Assembly: GCA_012103475.1 (NCBI GenBank)
Contig: WLWS01000003.1
Coordinates: forward strand, 248,001-312,000
Reading direction: 5' to 3'
Source: Gammaproteobacteria bacterium
Lineage (GTDB): Bacteria > Pseudomonadota > Gammaproteobacteria > Eutrophobiales > Eutrophobiaceae
DNA: 64,000 nt
Below, one piece after another: positions 10,421 to 20,397 of this stretch. The notes below the pieces were generated by a model. It saw only the letters and a list, made by a program, of their open reading frames with translations, ran no database searches and had not been told where the DNA came from. Made by a program: the position numbers and the translations under genes. Numbering within the stretch: the stretch's first letter is position 1; every line of letters begins with the position of its first letter.

Positions 10421-13066
10421 CTAATCTTCTGCCGCGATCTGGCTGGCAAGCATACTTGGTAAAATAAATAGCATACAAATAAGCGTCATGGCGACGCCAA
10501 TTGTCAGTAATTTGCCCATACTAGCGGTTCCGAGTTGCGGAGAAAATGCCAGATTTCCAATACTACCCATAGTCGTCATTGAGCTGACGACAACGGCGCG
10601 AGCGGAACTGGTACCAAGTAATCCAAGATCAGATGGCATGGCGGTTCTAAACCGATGCAGTATATGGATACCGCTATCGACACCAATACCCAGTATCAGT
10701 GGTAAAGCGATCACATTTGCGAAATTTAGCGGTAAATCGAAAACCACACTCAATCCACCAGTAAGTATTGCAGCCGTCAATAAAGCGGAAACGATATAGA
10801 ATGCATCGCGTTTATGCCTAAGCAGGACGAGCAAAAACAAAGTTATGACTATCAGGGCATAAGTGAAGGCTTGTTGAAATGCCTTGATAACAGCATCACT
10901 TGCTTCAATATTTATTATGGGAGAGCCGACCACGCGGGAATCTGCTGCCTGTAGCTGAGTAACAAAACGTCTCATTGCTGCGTTATCCTGAATGTTTTCT
11001 GCAGGATAAATTTCTATGAGAAAACGTTCGTTGTCACGATTTACCCAGCGTTCAGTCAGCTCATCGGGCAAATTATTATAATTAATATAGTCTGCATTCA
11101 GAGAAGCCGACAGGGTATTCAAACGTCCTGGCAGGGATGCGAGTAAACTGCCTTCGAAGCGAGCAAGTTTTTTAGCCAGACTATCGCTATTAGTTTGCTG
11201 ATTGAGACTAACAAAATCAGCAAGATTCTGTTGTAGTTCCAGTAAAAGAGGATCAGATTGCGTGAGTGGAGACTGTTGAAGCCGTTTAGAAAACTGAAGC
11301 AATATTTGCAAACGCTGTTGGTCATTTAGCTGACGGGTATCGGAGGCCGATGTGAGATCCCCTAACAACAGATCCATTTCTTCTATAATAGAAAGCTTAT
11401 TGTCCTGATCTTCTGGAATGAAGTCATCAAGCCAGACAAGCTTTCTAACAAGGGGTAATTGTGAAAATTTATCTACCAGCTCTTTTGATTCTTCCTTACT
11501 CGAGCCAAGAATAATACCAGTCCAGGGAGAGGTGTCGCTATCGGCAAGCAGAGACTGATAGACTTTAACAGATTCATTGCTCTGATCCTGAAGATTGAGG
11601 GTGTTGTAATCAAATTCCACCTGTGTGATAAAACCAAGCAAAATACATACTGTCAGCAATGTCGCGAGTTTAATTTTGCCCGCGTGAGTAAATGGAAGCG
11701 TAAACAACCAGTCAAAACGCCGGTTTGATTTGCGTTTAACAGATTTATTACTTTCTGGTAGAGGCATCAGATTTAATAAGGCGGGTAACAGTGTTAGCGT
11801 CACTATCAGGGATATGAACATACCACCACCGGAAATCCAGCCGAGTTCAGCAACTCCGTCGTAGTCGGTTGGCATAAACGCAAAGAAACCGGTTGCCGTC
11901 GTAGCGGCGCAAAGAAACAGGGAACTACCGATATTCATCGAAGACTCCTGGATAGCCCTCAGGTTGTCATGTCCGCTGTAGCGAAGTTCGCGATAACGCA
12001 AACAGTAATGTATCGCGAAATCTACCCCTAATCCTATATAAAGCACGGCAAAGGCAACTGATATAAGGTTTAGTTTTCCGACAGTTGCGGTAGCGAAGGC
12101 AGCAGTAAGAATCAGACCAAATACCAATGTTAGCAGTGTCGCTACCACCAGTCTTAACGAGCCCAGTCCCACTAACATGATGATTGAGACCATGGAAAAA
12201 GCGAGAATCATCGCTATTTCTGTTCCTCTGGTCACCGAGAGCAGATCTTCGTGCGAAAGAGCCGCACTACCACTTAGGCGAAGTTTCGCGCCAATGCTTT
12301 GCTCAAGCTCAAGTTCACGGCCGAGTTGTCGAATTCGTTCGATGTGACTGGTAGCCGGGAGCAAACTACTGTAGTCAAGAGTCGGTTGCAAAATAATAAA
12401 CTGACGGTAAACGCTTTTGGGATCATCAGCACCCTCATTGTTCATCAGCTGATGCCAACTTACTCTGTAAGCTTCATTCTTCTCCGCAGCAGTAATAGCA
12501 TCATTGATTTGTCTAAGCAGTAATTTGATATCAATTTCATCACCATCTTCACGGGCTTTCAGGGCATCTTCGAGCATGTGAAAAAGACCACGCAGGGTTT
12601 GATCTCGAGTAAGTCTGCCAAGAAAAGGCTGGATAGTAGCCAGATTGTCAGCCAAATCCTGCAATTCTTCAGTATCCAGAAACAACAAAGCCGATTCTTT
12701 AAAAATAGTCAGTTCACTGGGGTAATAGACGGACTTAAATAAGGTCTTTTCCTTTAGCAGTTCAGGATAGAGAAGATTGGCTGCATCGATGGCCTGATCC
12801 GGCGTGCCAGCTTCGATTACAATAAGAAGATTATCGGTGTACTGAGGAAAGTTCTTCTCATACTCAAGATCCAACTGTCTCCAGGCAAGATCTGCCGACA
12901 ACATATCTTTGGTGTCCGTATTCATTCCAAGATTATTCTTGGTGTAATTCAGAGCGAGAATGGCAAGCATGACACAGGCAAGTATGACCCAGAGATCAAA
13001 CCTCTGGATTAAGTCTATCCAATGCTTCAGAAAAAGAAGAGATTTGTCTTTAATGTAGGACATCAA
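10421..13066 (-). CDS. hpnN: HpnN-like MMPL/RND transporter, hopanoid-associated
   Basis: 881 aa; two RND halves, 'GVDFAIHYCLRYRE', 'ATTATGFFAFMPTDYDGVAELGWISGGGMFIS', 'GIGVDSGIHILHRFR'; next to hpnA-like gene. Confidence 0.85.
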   Translation of the reverse strand: MMSYIKDKSLLFLKHWIDLIQRFDLWVILACVMLAILALNYTKNNLGMNTDTKDMLSADLAWRQLDLEYEKNFPQYTDNLLIVIEAGTPDQAIDAANLLYPELLKEKTLFKSVYYPSELTIFKESALLFLDTEELQDLADNLATIQPFLGRLTRDQTLRGLFHMLEDALKAREDGDEIDIKLLLRQINDAITAAEKNEAYRVSWHQLMNNEGADDPKSVYRQFIILQPTLDYSSLLPATSHIERIRQLGRELELEQSIGAKLRLSGSAALSHEDLLSVTRGTEIAMILAFSMVSIIMLVGLGSLRLVVATLLTLVFGLILTAAFATATVGKLNLISVAFAVLYIGLGVDFAIHYCLRYRELRYSGHDNLRAIQESSMNIGSSLFLCAATTATGFFAFMPTDYDGVAELGWISGGGMFISLIVTLTLLPALLNLMPLPESNKSVKRKSNRRFDWLFTLPFTHAGKIKLATLLTVCILLGFITQVEFDYNTLNLQDQSNESVKVYQSLLADSDTSPWTGIILGSSKEESKELVDKFSQLPLVRKLVWLDDFIPEDQDNKLSIIEEMDLLLGDLTSASDTRQLNDQQRLQILLQFSKRLQQSPLTQSDPLLLELQQNLADFVSLNQQTNSDSLAKKLARFEGSLLASLPGRLNTLSASLNADYINYNNLPDELTERWVNRDNERFLIEIYPAENIQDNAAMRRFVTQLQAADSRVVGSPIINIEASDAVIKAFQQAFTYALIVITLFLLVLLRHKRDAFYIVSALLTAAILTGGLSVVFDLPLNFANVIALPLILGIGVDSGIHILHRFRTAMPSDLGLLGTSSARAVVVSSMTTMGSIGNLAFSPQLGTASMGKLLTIGVAMTLICMLFILPSMLASQIAAED

Positions 13067-13084
13067 CGCTGGAACAAATACAAC

Positions 13085-13828
13085 TTAAACTCTGAAGACA
13101 TAATCTTTATCGGCATCTCGTTCAATGTCTGGCGGATAGCTGGCACGCTTATCTTGATAATATTGCCTGCGCTGATCACCTTCCGATAGCCGGTTGTACG
13201 TCACATACAGTACCCGTCTGGCTTTATCAGTCAGGTTGGGTGCGGAACGATGTGGAGCAAAAGAATCAAAGAAAACGGCATCCCCAGGCTCTGTCGGCAC
13301 TGATACATAGTTAAGAGCATCTTCGTCAAGGGGCTGCCACTGTTCACCAATCAATCCCTGCTTATGCTGACCAACTGCCATTTCAAGACAACCATTTTCT
13401 GCTGTGCTTGCATCAACACTGAGAAGAACAGTGATGTGGTATTTTGCGTAGCGATCCCATCCTGCCTGCACATCCTGATGCGCTTTGAAACCATCGCCGC
13501 CGGGCATCTTGAAATTGATCTTATCTTTGTACAGTACAGCCTTTTCATTGAATAGTTGTGAGGTATAGCCTTTCATTCGTTCATCATTGAAAAGCCGGCT
13601 GAACCCTTGATGATAGGGTTCAAAATCCTCCATCCTTGAGAGTATTCGCTGGTTTTCATCGAGGCTGCTTTTCTCGAAATACATCATGTATTTACCCGGG
13701 ACTTCAGGGAAGTTTGTGACTTCTTCGGTCCATGCAAGCACGTCTTCCATTTCATTCTTGTCATAGAGTGCTTTGACGACGAGAAAACCATCTCGTTCAA
13801 AATCTTTTAATTGTTTATCACTTAACAT
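13085..13828 (-). CDS. Phytanoyl-CoA dioxygenase (PhyH)-family Fe(II)/2-oxoglutarate oxygenase
   Basis: 'KMPGGDGFKAHQDVQAGWDRY' (HxD), 'NGCLEMAVGQHKQGLI', 'PGDAVFFDSFAPHRSAPN', 'RRVLYVTYN'; internal start at MLSDKQLKDFERDGFLVV. Confidence 0.88.
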   Translation of the reverse strand: MLSDKQLKDFERDGFLVVKALYDKNEMEDVLAWTEEVTNFPEVPGKYMMYFEKSSLDENQRILSRMEDFEPYHQGFSRLFNDERMKGYTSQLFNEKAVLYKDKINFKMPGGDGFKAHQDVQAGWDRYAKYHITVLLSVDASTAENGCLEMAVGQHKQGLIGEQWQPLDEDALNYVSVPTEPGDAVFFDSFAPHRSAPNLTDKARRVLYVTYNRLSEGDQRRQYYQDKRASYPPDIERDADKDYVFRV

Positions 13829-13907
13829 ATGAGCTTTTTTATAGGTGTATTTTAATTCTGCGACGGTTTTATAAACCACTTAAGCGTATATAACAAGATC
13901 TGACTAT

Positions 13908-14621
13908 TCACAAACGTAAAAACATCTGCTCTGCATGTTTCCCAACCCAGAGCATACTTGTTTTGGCCCGACTGAAAGCGCGTCCGAGAGTGACCAAATC
14001 CATGACAAGACGGGGTTGTCGAATAACAGTCAGTAGCAGTGACGCAATATTGACCTGACCATATTCATCTGTATTGTCGAGAACCGGCTGTGGAATGCTG
14101 ACATGGGCTTCATCCACAACAACCCTGAGTGACAGGGCAGGTATGTTGTTTTTCTGAGCGAACTGAAAAACAATGGCACTTTCCATGTCGACGGCTATCG
14201 CATCCGTTTGCTGCGCGAGGGTTAATTTATCGGCAGGGGAAGTAATTACGGAACTACTGGAATAAATATCCCCTTCATGAATTGGTATGTCGTTCTCGTT
14301 CAGGTATTTTTGGATCGAGTCGCGCCAGGATTCAGCTGACAGAAATCTATCGTTATTTGTTGTTAAAATTCTTTCGGCAAGTATCAAATCACCTGAGTTT
14401 ATGTTTTCTGTAAGCGCGGCGCAGGTACCGAAACAAATCAGACCCTTAACATTTTTGTTGAGCAATAACTCACAGGCGTGTCTGACATTGTCTTCTCCCA
14501 TCCCACACAAAATCGTGTCAATATCCTTAGTGAGCGGATAAACATGCATGGGTGTCAGTCTGGTGCCGGTCAGGCTATTAATCTCCGAATTAAGGGCACT
14601 GACTATTCCTATCGTCTTCAA
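13908..14621 (-). CDS. hpnG: HpnG-like nucleoside phosphorylase-family protein
   Basis: 'GIVSALNSEINSLTG', 'LICFGTCAALTENINSGDLILAERI', 'AVDMESAIVFQFAQKNNIPALSLRVVVDEA' PNP/UDP-family pattern; sits in the hopanoid-type operon. Confidence 0.78.
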   Translation of the reverse strand: MKTIGIVSALNSEINSLTGTRLTPMHVYPLTKDIDTILCGMGEDNVRHACELLLNKNVKGLICFGTCAALTENINSGDLILAERILTTNNDRFLSAESWRDSIQKYLNENDIPIHEGDIYSSSSVITSPADKLTLAQQTDAIAVDMESAIVFQFAQKNNIPALSLRVVVDEAHVSIPQPVLDNTDEYGQVNIASLLLTVIRQPRLVMDLVTLGRAFSRAKTSMLWVGKHAEQMFLRL

Positions 14622-14663
14622 GAGCGCAGTGGTCTCGGTAGACGAGTCTTTGACATTGTCAGA

Positions 14664-15734
14664 CTAAATGGTATTGGAAGGAAAGTTGTCACTTAATTTT
14701 TCCGTGGGAAGGCCTGATGAGGAAACTCTGAAAAGAAAGCGCAGGATTCCATTTTGTCTCGTAAACAGGTTGCTGAAGAATATTGTCGCTTTTACACTGC
14801 GTCTCGAAATTTTTACCTGCTTGCCGGCGATAAAATCAGGATTTCGGTTAATTTTGCGCAAAGTCAGCACTGCCATTCCCAATGCCCACAAGCAAAAGCG
14901 TCTCATTCCAATTTCGTTTTTCGGAAGGAGCAGAGTGTAATGCAGCGCGTTACTCAGATGAGAATGTGCCAGACCGATAAGTTCCTGCAAGGCATCTTCA
15001 AATTCGGGTGAATTACGAGCCTCGCGCAGACGACTTAGAGCAATTCCGTGTTTCTCAAAAAGCTCGGCAGGTAACCAGCACATTTCACGTTCCTGATCCT
15101 CCCAGATGTCCTTCAGAATGTTCGTCATTTGCAGACCCTGACCAAATGAGACAGCTAAGCTCATCAGCTCATCGTGACGGGAATTAATCTCGCTTGAATA
15201 ATCACAAAACAGTTCAGTCAGCATTTCGCCAACGACGCCGGCGACGAAATAACAATAGCGGTCCATATCGCCCTGATCCTTCAGGCCATTTTTCACATTG
15301 GATTCCTGATATTGAGACATACCATCTGACATTAAACGAATGCAACGCTCAAGAGCCTGACGCTGGCGTTGATTGAAACTATGACTGATACGAATAACAG
15401 CGGCGGTATTTTTTATCAGGTCTTTTTCATCTTCTGATGTGGAAGCTGACAGAAGAGGGACTAGCTTTGCGGCAAAATCCTTTGCCTCATCGCTACCTTT
15501 AACAACATCAATGAAACGACTTGAGTAGTGTTTTTTATCAGGAAATGCGAGGTCTTTATCGTCCTCTATTGTGTCGGCGATACGACAGAGCAAGTAGGCA
15601 TTACTGACTACGTCTGACAAAGCATCTGGCAGTTGTGGAATGGTCAGGGCAAAGGTTCGGGAGACACCCTGCAGAATGTGATTCTGATAAGTATAATCGC
15701 TGTTACTCGGTCTTGGCTTACTGCGCTTACTCAT
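14664..15734 (-). CDS. Squalene/phytoene synthase family, squalene synthase-like
   Basis: 'GVSRTFALTIPQLPDALSDVVSNAYLLCRIADTIEDD' and second region 'DRYCYFVAGVVGEMLTELFCDY...GLQMTNILKDIWEDQ'. Confidence 0.88.
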   Translation of the reverse strand: MSKRSKPRPSNSDYTYQNHILQGVSRTFALTIPQLPDALSDVVSNAYLLCRIADTIEDDKDLAFPDKKHYSSRFIDVVKGSDEAKDFAAKLVPLLSASTSEDEKDLIKNTAAVIRISHSFNQRQRQALERCIRLMSDGMSQYQESNVKNGLKDQGDMDRYCYFVAGVVGEMLTELFCDYSSEINSRHDELMSLAVSFGQGLQMTNILKDIWEDQEREMCWLPAELFEKHGIALSRLREARNSPEFEDALQELIGLAHSHLSNALHYTLLLPKNEIGMRRFCLWALGMAVLTLRKINRNPDFIAGKQVKISRRSVKATIFFSNLFTRQNGILRFLFRVSSSGLPTEKLSDNFPSNTI

Positions 15735-15834
15735 GTCCGGCTACTATTTAAGATTAAGTTCTATTATGGCAAATAAGTCTTTGATTGAAAAAATATTTCA
15801 GTTTTAATCCGAATCTTTTTGAGAGATTTCCTGT

Positions 15835-16812
15835 TTATGCAGGTTTAGATTTTGAAAACTGTCTTGCTTCAATCTGATGAAAATATAAAAGACCGGCAGG
15901 ATCCAGCAAGAGATCGCGAATACGCAGGGCCAGCGCTACAGCCAACGCGGTATTGGCATCGAGACCGACCAGTGAGCCTACAACGATATAGGCACCTTCC
16001 TGAATGCCATATCCATTGGGAATAACGAAGGCGATGTCGCGAAGAGTCGCAGTTAGGCTTTTCAACATCATCGCTTCAAGCAAGCTGATCGGGTGTCCGA
16101 ATAGGTAACAGGCAAGTATTACCTCAGCGGTTTCAAGGATTAGTGCCACTGTTCTGAAAAATACACCGGCCAGAATGTCTGGCATGTTCCGATACATTTC
16201 TGCAATGACGCCATCAATTTCCTTTGCGTTGAGACTGACACCCTTCCAGATATCAGTTTTGATCAGTTTTCCCCCCAGGCGGGTCAGAATGCTCAGCAAA
16301 CCGGCTTTTTGCGCATAAAGAAAGCCAATCGCACAACAGCCGACGATCAGGAAACCTATTAAGGCATAAACCGCTAACTCATTGTCCTGTCTCGTAAATA
16401 AAAGGATGCAGACGCCTGTTAGGCCCCAGATTACAACGGATATAGCCTGAACGACTTTATCCACCATCACCGATGCCGCGGCATCTATGCCGCTTATTCC
16501 CCAAAGACTTATCAATCTTGCTTTCGCGATCTCACCGCCGATGCTGGCAACAGGCAGTAAATTGTTGACTGCCCGACCCATCCACATAGCCATTATGGCG
16601 TGCCTGAATGTTGGTTGTTTACGCGAGCGTAGCAGGACCCGCCAACCCTCTGTTGCCGGTAAAAAGCTTGGTAACCAGACCAGTGGCAGCCATAACAAAC
16701 TCCAGCCGGACGTAAATATGAGCCGCACAACGTCCAATGCGCCTTGCCAAATCAATAGGGCAATCAGCAGCAGCAGGCCAATCAGCAGCCCAATGTGGGT
16801 AATAAATTTCAT
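15835..16812 (-). CDS. HpnL-like/lysylphosphatidylglycerol synthase TM-region (flippase-like) protein
   Basis: Polytopic; 'EGWRVLLRSRKQPTFRHAIMAMWMGRAVNNLLPVASIGGEIAKARLI', 'FVIPNGYGIQEGAYIVVGSLVGLDANTALAVALALRIRDLLLDPAGLL'. Confidence 0.78.
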   Translation of the reverse strand: MKFITHIGLLIGLLLLIALLIWQGALDVVRLIFTSGWSLLWLPLVWLPSFLPATEGWRVLLRSRKQPTFRHAIMAMWMGRAVNNLLPVASIGGEIAKARLISLWGISGIDAAASVMVDKVVQAISVVIWGLTGVCILLFTRQDNELAVYALIGFLIVGCCAIGFLYAQKAGLLSILTRLGGKLIKTDIWKGVSLNAKEIDGVIAEMYRNMPDILAGVFFRTVALILETAEVILACYLFGHPISLLEAMMLKSLTATLRDIAFVIPNGYGIQEGAYIVVGSLVGLDANTALAVALALRIRDLLLDPAGLLYFHQIEARQFSKSKPA

Positions 16813-17093
16813 TATGTAGTAATTTTTTCCGGGCCCGTCGAAATGGCATGGGCTAGCAGAATTCACTAGCCCAGTTCACAGTGGGCTGGCAGTGTAGCGA
16901 TATTTTATGATAATTCCAGCTTTCAACCGCCGGGCCGCAAGTATAAATAATTTAAATGCTTTATCATCATGTTTTTATTAATAAATATGCGAAAGCATTG
17001 CTTGCTGACGAAAGCAAACTACACTATCATTGCAGTGCACAAAAAGTACTGACACTAACATAAAACACAGTTCCTCAATCTGGCTTGAAAGTA

Positions 17094-18086
17094 ATGTCTG
17101 AATCTCCAATTCTGGTAACCGGTGGAGCCGGTTATATCGGTAACCATGTCGTCCATGCTTTGCTTGATCTCGGTTTTTCGGTTGTCGTTCTGGATAACCT
17201 GTCTACTGGCCGGCGTGAAGCGATACCGGATAATTGTGAATTTGTATTAGGGGATGCAGGGGATAAGGAACTGCTTGCGAAGGTCTTCAAAGAATATGGA
17301 ATTAACTCAGTATTACATTTTGCAGGCTTCATTATTGTTGAAGAATCCGTAGAAGATCCGCTTAAGTACTATCAGAATAACACGCTGGTATCGCTAAAGC
17401 TGATTGAGTCTTGCGTTGAAGCGAAAATAGACAATTTTATTTTTTCATCGACCGCGGCAGTCTATGGTGATGCCAGGGAAATTCCGGTACTTGAAAGTTC
17501 GTCTCTGGCGCCCTTGAATCCCTACGGTTTTTCAAAAGCAATGACCGAGCAGATGCTGCGAGACGCTGCTGCTGTGTCTTCCCTGAATTATATTATTCTT
17601 CGCTATTTCAATGTCGCCGGTGCCGATCCGCAAAGACGGACCGGCCAGCGTTCTAAACAATCGACCCACCTGATCAAGCTGGCCTGCGAGACAGCTCTGG
17701 GCAAAAGGGAACAAATTACTGTTTTTGGCAATGACTACCCCACCCCTGACGGTACTTGTATACGGGATTATATTCATGTCAGCGACCTGGCCATGGCCCA
17801 TGTTAAAGCATTGGAATACTTGCAAAATAACCAAAACAGCCTGTTACTCAACTGTGGTTATGGCGAAGGGTCTTCAGTTAGTGAGGTGCTGACCACACTG
17901 CAAAAGGTAATAGGTCGCGAAATCAACATTGTTCAGGGCCCCAGACGCGCTGGTGACGCTGCAGAACTGGTTGCTAATAACTCCAGACTGCTATCTGAAC
18001 TTGACTGGGAACCGCAATATAATGATTTAAAAACAATAATTTACGATGCTTTAGAGTGGGAGAAAATTTACTGCGAGGGAATGTAA
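17094..18086 (+). CDS. galE: UDP-glucose 4-epimerase
   Basis: 'ILVTGGAGYIGNHVVHALLDLG', 'LNPYGFSKAMTE', 'YFNVAGADPQRRTGQ', 'PTPDGTCIRDYIHVSDLA'. Confidence 0.95.
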   Translation: MSESPILVTGGAGYIGNHVVHALLDLGFSVVVLDNLSTGRREAIPDNCEFVLGDAGDKELLAKVFKEYGINSVLHFAGFIIVEESVEDPLKYYQNNTLVSLKLIESCVEAKIDNFIFSSTAAVYGDAREIPVLESSSLAPLNPYGFSKAMTEQMLRDAAAVSSLNYIILRYFNVAGADPQRRTGQRSKQSTHLIKLACETALGKREQITVFGNDYPTPDGTCIRDYIHVSDLAMAHVKALEYLQNNQNSLLLNCGYGEGSSVSEVLTTLQKVIGREINIVQGPRRAGDAAELVANNSRLLSELDWEPQYNDLKTIIYDALEWEKIYCEGM

Positions 18087-18387
18087 GACCGCCTGGACGC
18101 CCTGAGTGCCTGATTCAGTCAGGTTTTTAGTTCTTCACCAGTTTTCAGTTTTTTCACTTCCGACGAATTTTTCTGTCGGACCCTGCAAAATAGGAAGAGA
18201 GTCTTAATATGTGTCTCCTGACGGTGACACAAAGCTCGCTGACGTTCGCGACGTAGTTGATGGAAGTTCCATTGCTCTCTGAATCAGTCATTTTTCCCTT
18301 CAATCACCATCATGTAAGCATTTGAAATTAAAGGACTAAATTTTATTACAAATTACTTTTGAGAACCTGTTCACAAAAGCTCTGTGA

Positions 18388-18404
18388 TTGGCACTGATGT
18401 TGCT
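18388..18404 (+). promoter_or_regulatory. Putative sigma-54 (-24/-12) promoter upstream of the priming glycosyltransferase
   Basis: TTGGCAC-TGATG-TTGCT matches the TGGCAC-N5-TTGCW consensus with GG-N10-GC spacing; about 100 bp upstream of the start at 18507. Confidence 0.8.
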
Positions 18405-18506
18405 GACTAGATTGGTAATAAAAGATTCTCAAGCTCTAAACGGGTTTGTAACTAATAAAAACGAACATTAACAACATTTAAAAAGTTAACCAGGGAAATC
18501 AAGATA

Positions 18507-19907
18507 ATGTACAGAATATTCGGACACTACGTCCCCAAGACTATGTTTATTTTTGGCCTTTTCGAAGCGCTGGTATTACTGGTCTCAGTTCATCTGGCTC
18601 TGTTCATTGGTTTGCAATGGAATTACTTCGATTTGAGTTTTCAAATTTCATACGCCAATCTACCACTGAATACGATATTTTTTATCTGTGCGATTCAGGC
18701 CGCCATGTTTGCCATGGGGCTTTATAGCCGCGACTTGAGAGACAGGCCTAGACTGGTTGCTGTCCGTATAGCATTAAGTCTGGCGCTGGGTTTACTTGTG
18801 CTCAAAAGCATGGATTTGTTATTACAGGTGAGATTACTTGAATTCAATATGCAACTAATCGCTCTGGCATGTTCTTTTATAGGAATACTGTCTAGCCGGC
18901 TGGTCTTATATAAACACACGGAAAAAGTGTTAAAGCACAAAACTGTAATCGTCGGAACTGGTGAGAAAGCACAATATATTGAAAGACTTCGACGCAGCAC
19001 CGATAGTTTTGGCGTCGAGATTATGGGCTACGTAGATATTAGCGAGCAGAAAAATCATTTCGTTGCGGAAGATAAAACTATCAAACTTGAATCTTCACTG
19101 GCCGATTACATCAGAGAGAATGAAGTTGAAGAAATTGTCGTCGCAGTTGACGACAGGCGATCGACAATCACGCATGATGAGTTACTCGAATGTAAAATGA
19201 TGGGTGTTAATATTATCGACGTTAACAACTATCTGGAACGTCAGCTAGGAAAGATTTCCCTTGATACTTTTCAGCCAAGCAGCTTCGTATATTCCGATGG
19301 TTTTTCTCAAGTTGCCAAGCAAAAATACAAACGTGTACTCGACGTCGTAATCAGTTCGACAATGCTTCTTCTAAGCGCGCCAATTATGCTCCTTGCTGTA
19401 CTTTCTGTTTTAATTGAAAGCAAGGGTAAGGGGACTGTACTTTATCGTCAGCAACGAGTGGGCGCGCATGGCAAAACTTTTGAGATTCTTAAATTTAGGA
19501 GCATGACTGAAGACGCTGAAAAAGATGGCGTTGCGGTCTGGGCTGCTAAAAATGATGCCCGTGTTACTAAAGTCGGTGAGTTTATTAGAAAAACACGAGT
19601 TGATGAATTGCCCCAGCTATTTAACGTACTAAAGGGGGAAATGAGTTTTGTCGGACCGAGGCCAGAGCGCCCACAGATTGTCAACGATTTAGCTCGTGAT
19701 ATTCCTTTTTATTCTCTTCGACATCATGTCAAGCCTGGTATCACCGGTTGGGCACAAATTTGCTATCCTTACGGCGCCAGTGTCGAAGACTCTCGGCAGA
19801 AGTTGCAATTTGATCTCTACTATTTGAAGAATTACAGCTTCTTTCTTGATTTAGTTGTATTAGTTCAGACAGCTACAGTGATCCTTTGGGGTAAAGGGGC
19901 GAGATAA
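18507..19907 (+). CDS. XrtA/PEP-CTERM-type undecaprenyl-phosphate sugar phosphotransferase (TIGR03013-like)
   Basis: 'KRVLDVVISSTMLLLSAPIMLLAVLSVLIESKGKGTVLYRQQRVGAHGKTFEILKFRSM...RKTRVDELPQLFNVLKGEMSFVGPRPERP'. Confidence 0.9.
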   Translation: MYRIFGHYVPKTMFIFGLFEALVLLVSVHLALFIGLQWNYFDLSFQISYANLPLNTIFFICAIQAAMFAMGLYSRDLRDRPRLVAVRIALSLALGLLVLKSMDLLLQVRLLEFNMQLIALACSFIGILSSRLVLYKHTEKVLKHKTVIVGTGEKAQYIERLRRSTDSFGVEIMGYVDISEQKNHFVAEDKTIKLESSLADYIRENEVEEIVVAVDDRRSTITHDELLECKMMGVNIIDVNNYLERQLGKISLDTFQPSSFVYSDGFSQVAKQKYKRVLDVVISSTMLLLSAPIMLLAVLSVLIESKGKGTVLYRQQRVGAHGKTFEILKFRSMTEDAEKDGVAVWAAKNDARVTKVGEFIRKTRVDELPQLFNVLKGEMSFVGPRPERPQIVNDLARDIPFYSLRHHVKPGITGWAQICYPYGASVEDSRQKLQFDLYYLKNYSFFLDLVVLVQTATVILWGKGAR

Positions 19908-20397
19908 GAGGGCGCGATTAAAGAGAATCAAATTCTCTTGTTCGTTTGGAGTACCTGATAGCGAACTTTCCATATAAATCCTGCAATTAAGGCGGAAACG
20001 CTAACACAACATACTCAGGCAATTACACGTTGAATTGTTCGGAGGAATGACGTTGTTGTGCCGACATTCAGAAAATACCAAAGAGACACCATTTACCACC
20101 AAGAGTGTAACTCAAGGTAAATCCACAATGTTCAATTGTCAGTAGCTTAAACCCATGAAATCCGAGTAAATAAGGCTACTATTTAGGAAGTAAACCCGTT
20201 TACAATTCCAGCATCCCCGAATTTACGTTTTGGTAGAGAATTGTAAGATTTTGGCGGGGCGTAAAGTTGCTTAATGACATCTACAAATACATCAAATATT
20301 GATTCTCTATGAAAATCAATTTGAAACTAAAAGCAATTACCAGGGAGTGAGATAGGTTTAAAAATTTTAAGTGGAGCGACATTTAAAAATATTAGAC

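Noticed and set aside
18108-18127. Possible terminator after galE (CCTGATTCAGTCAGGTTTTT)
   Set aside because: Stem only 5 bp; too weak to list with confidence.
20257-20272. Possible second sigma-54 promoter (GGGGCGTAAAGTTGCT)
   Set aside because: Only the GG and TTGCT parts match; -24 box too poor to call as a feature.
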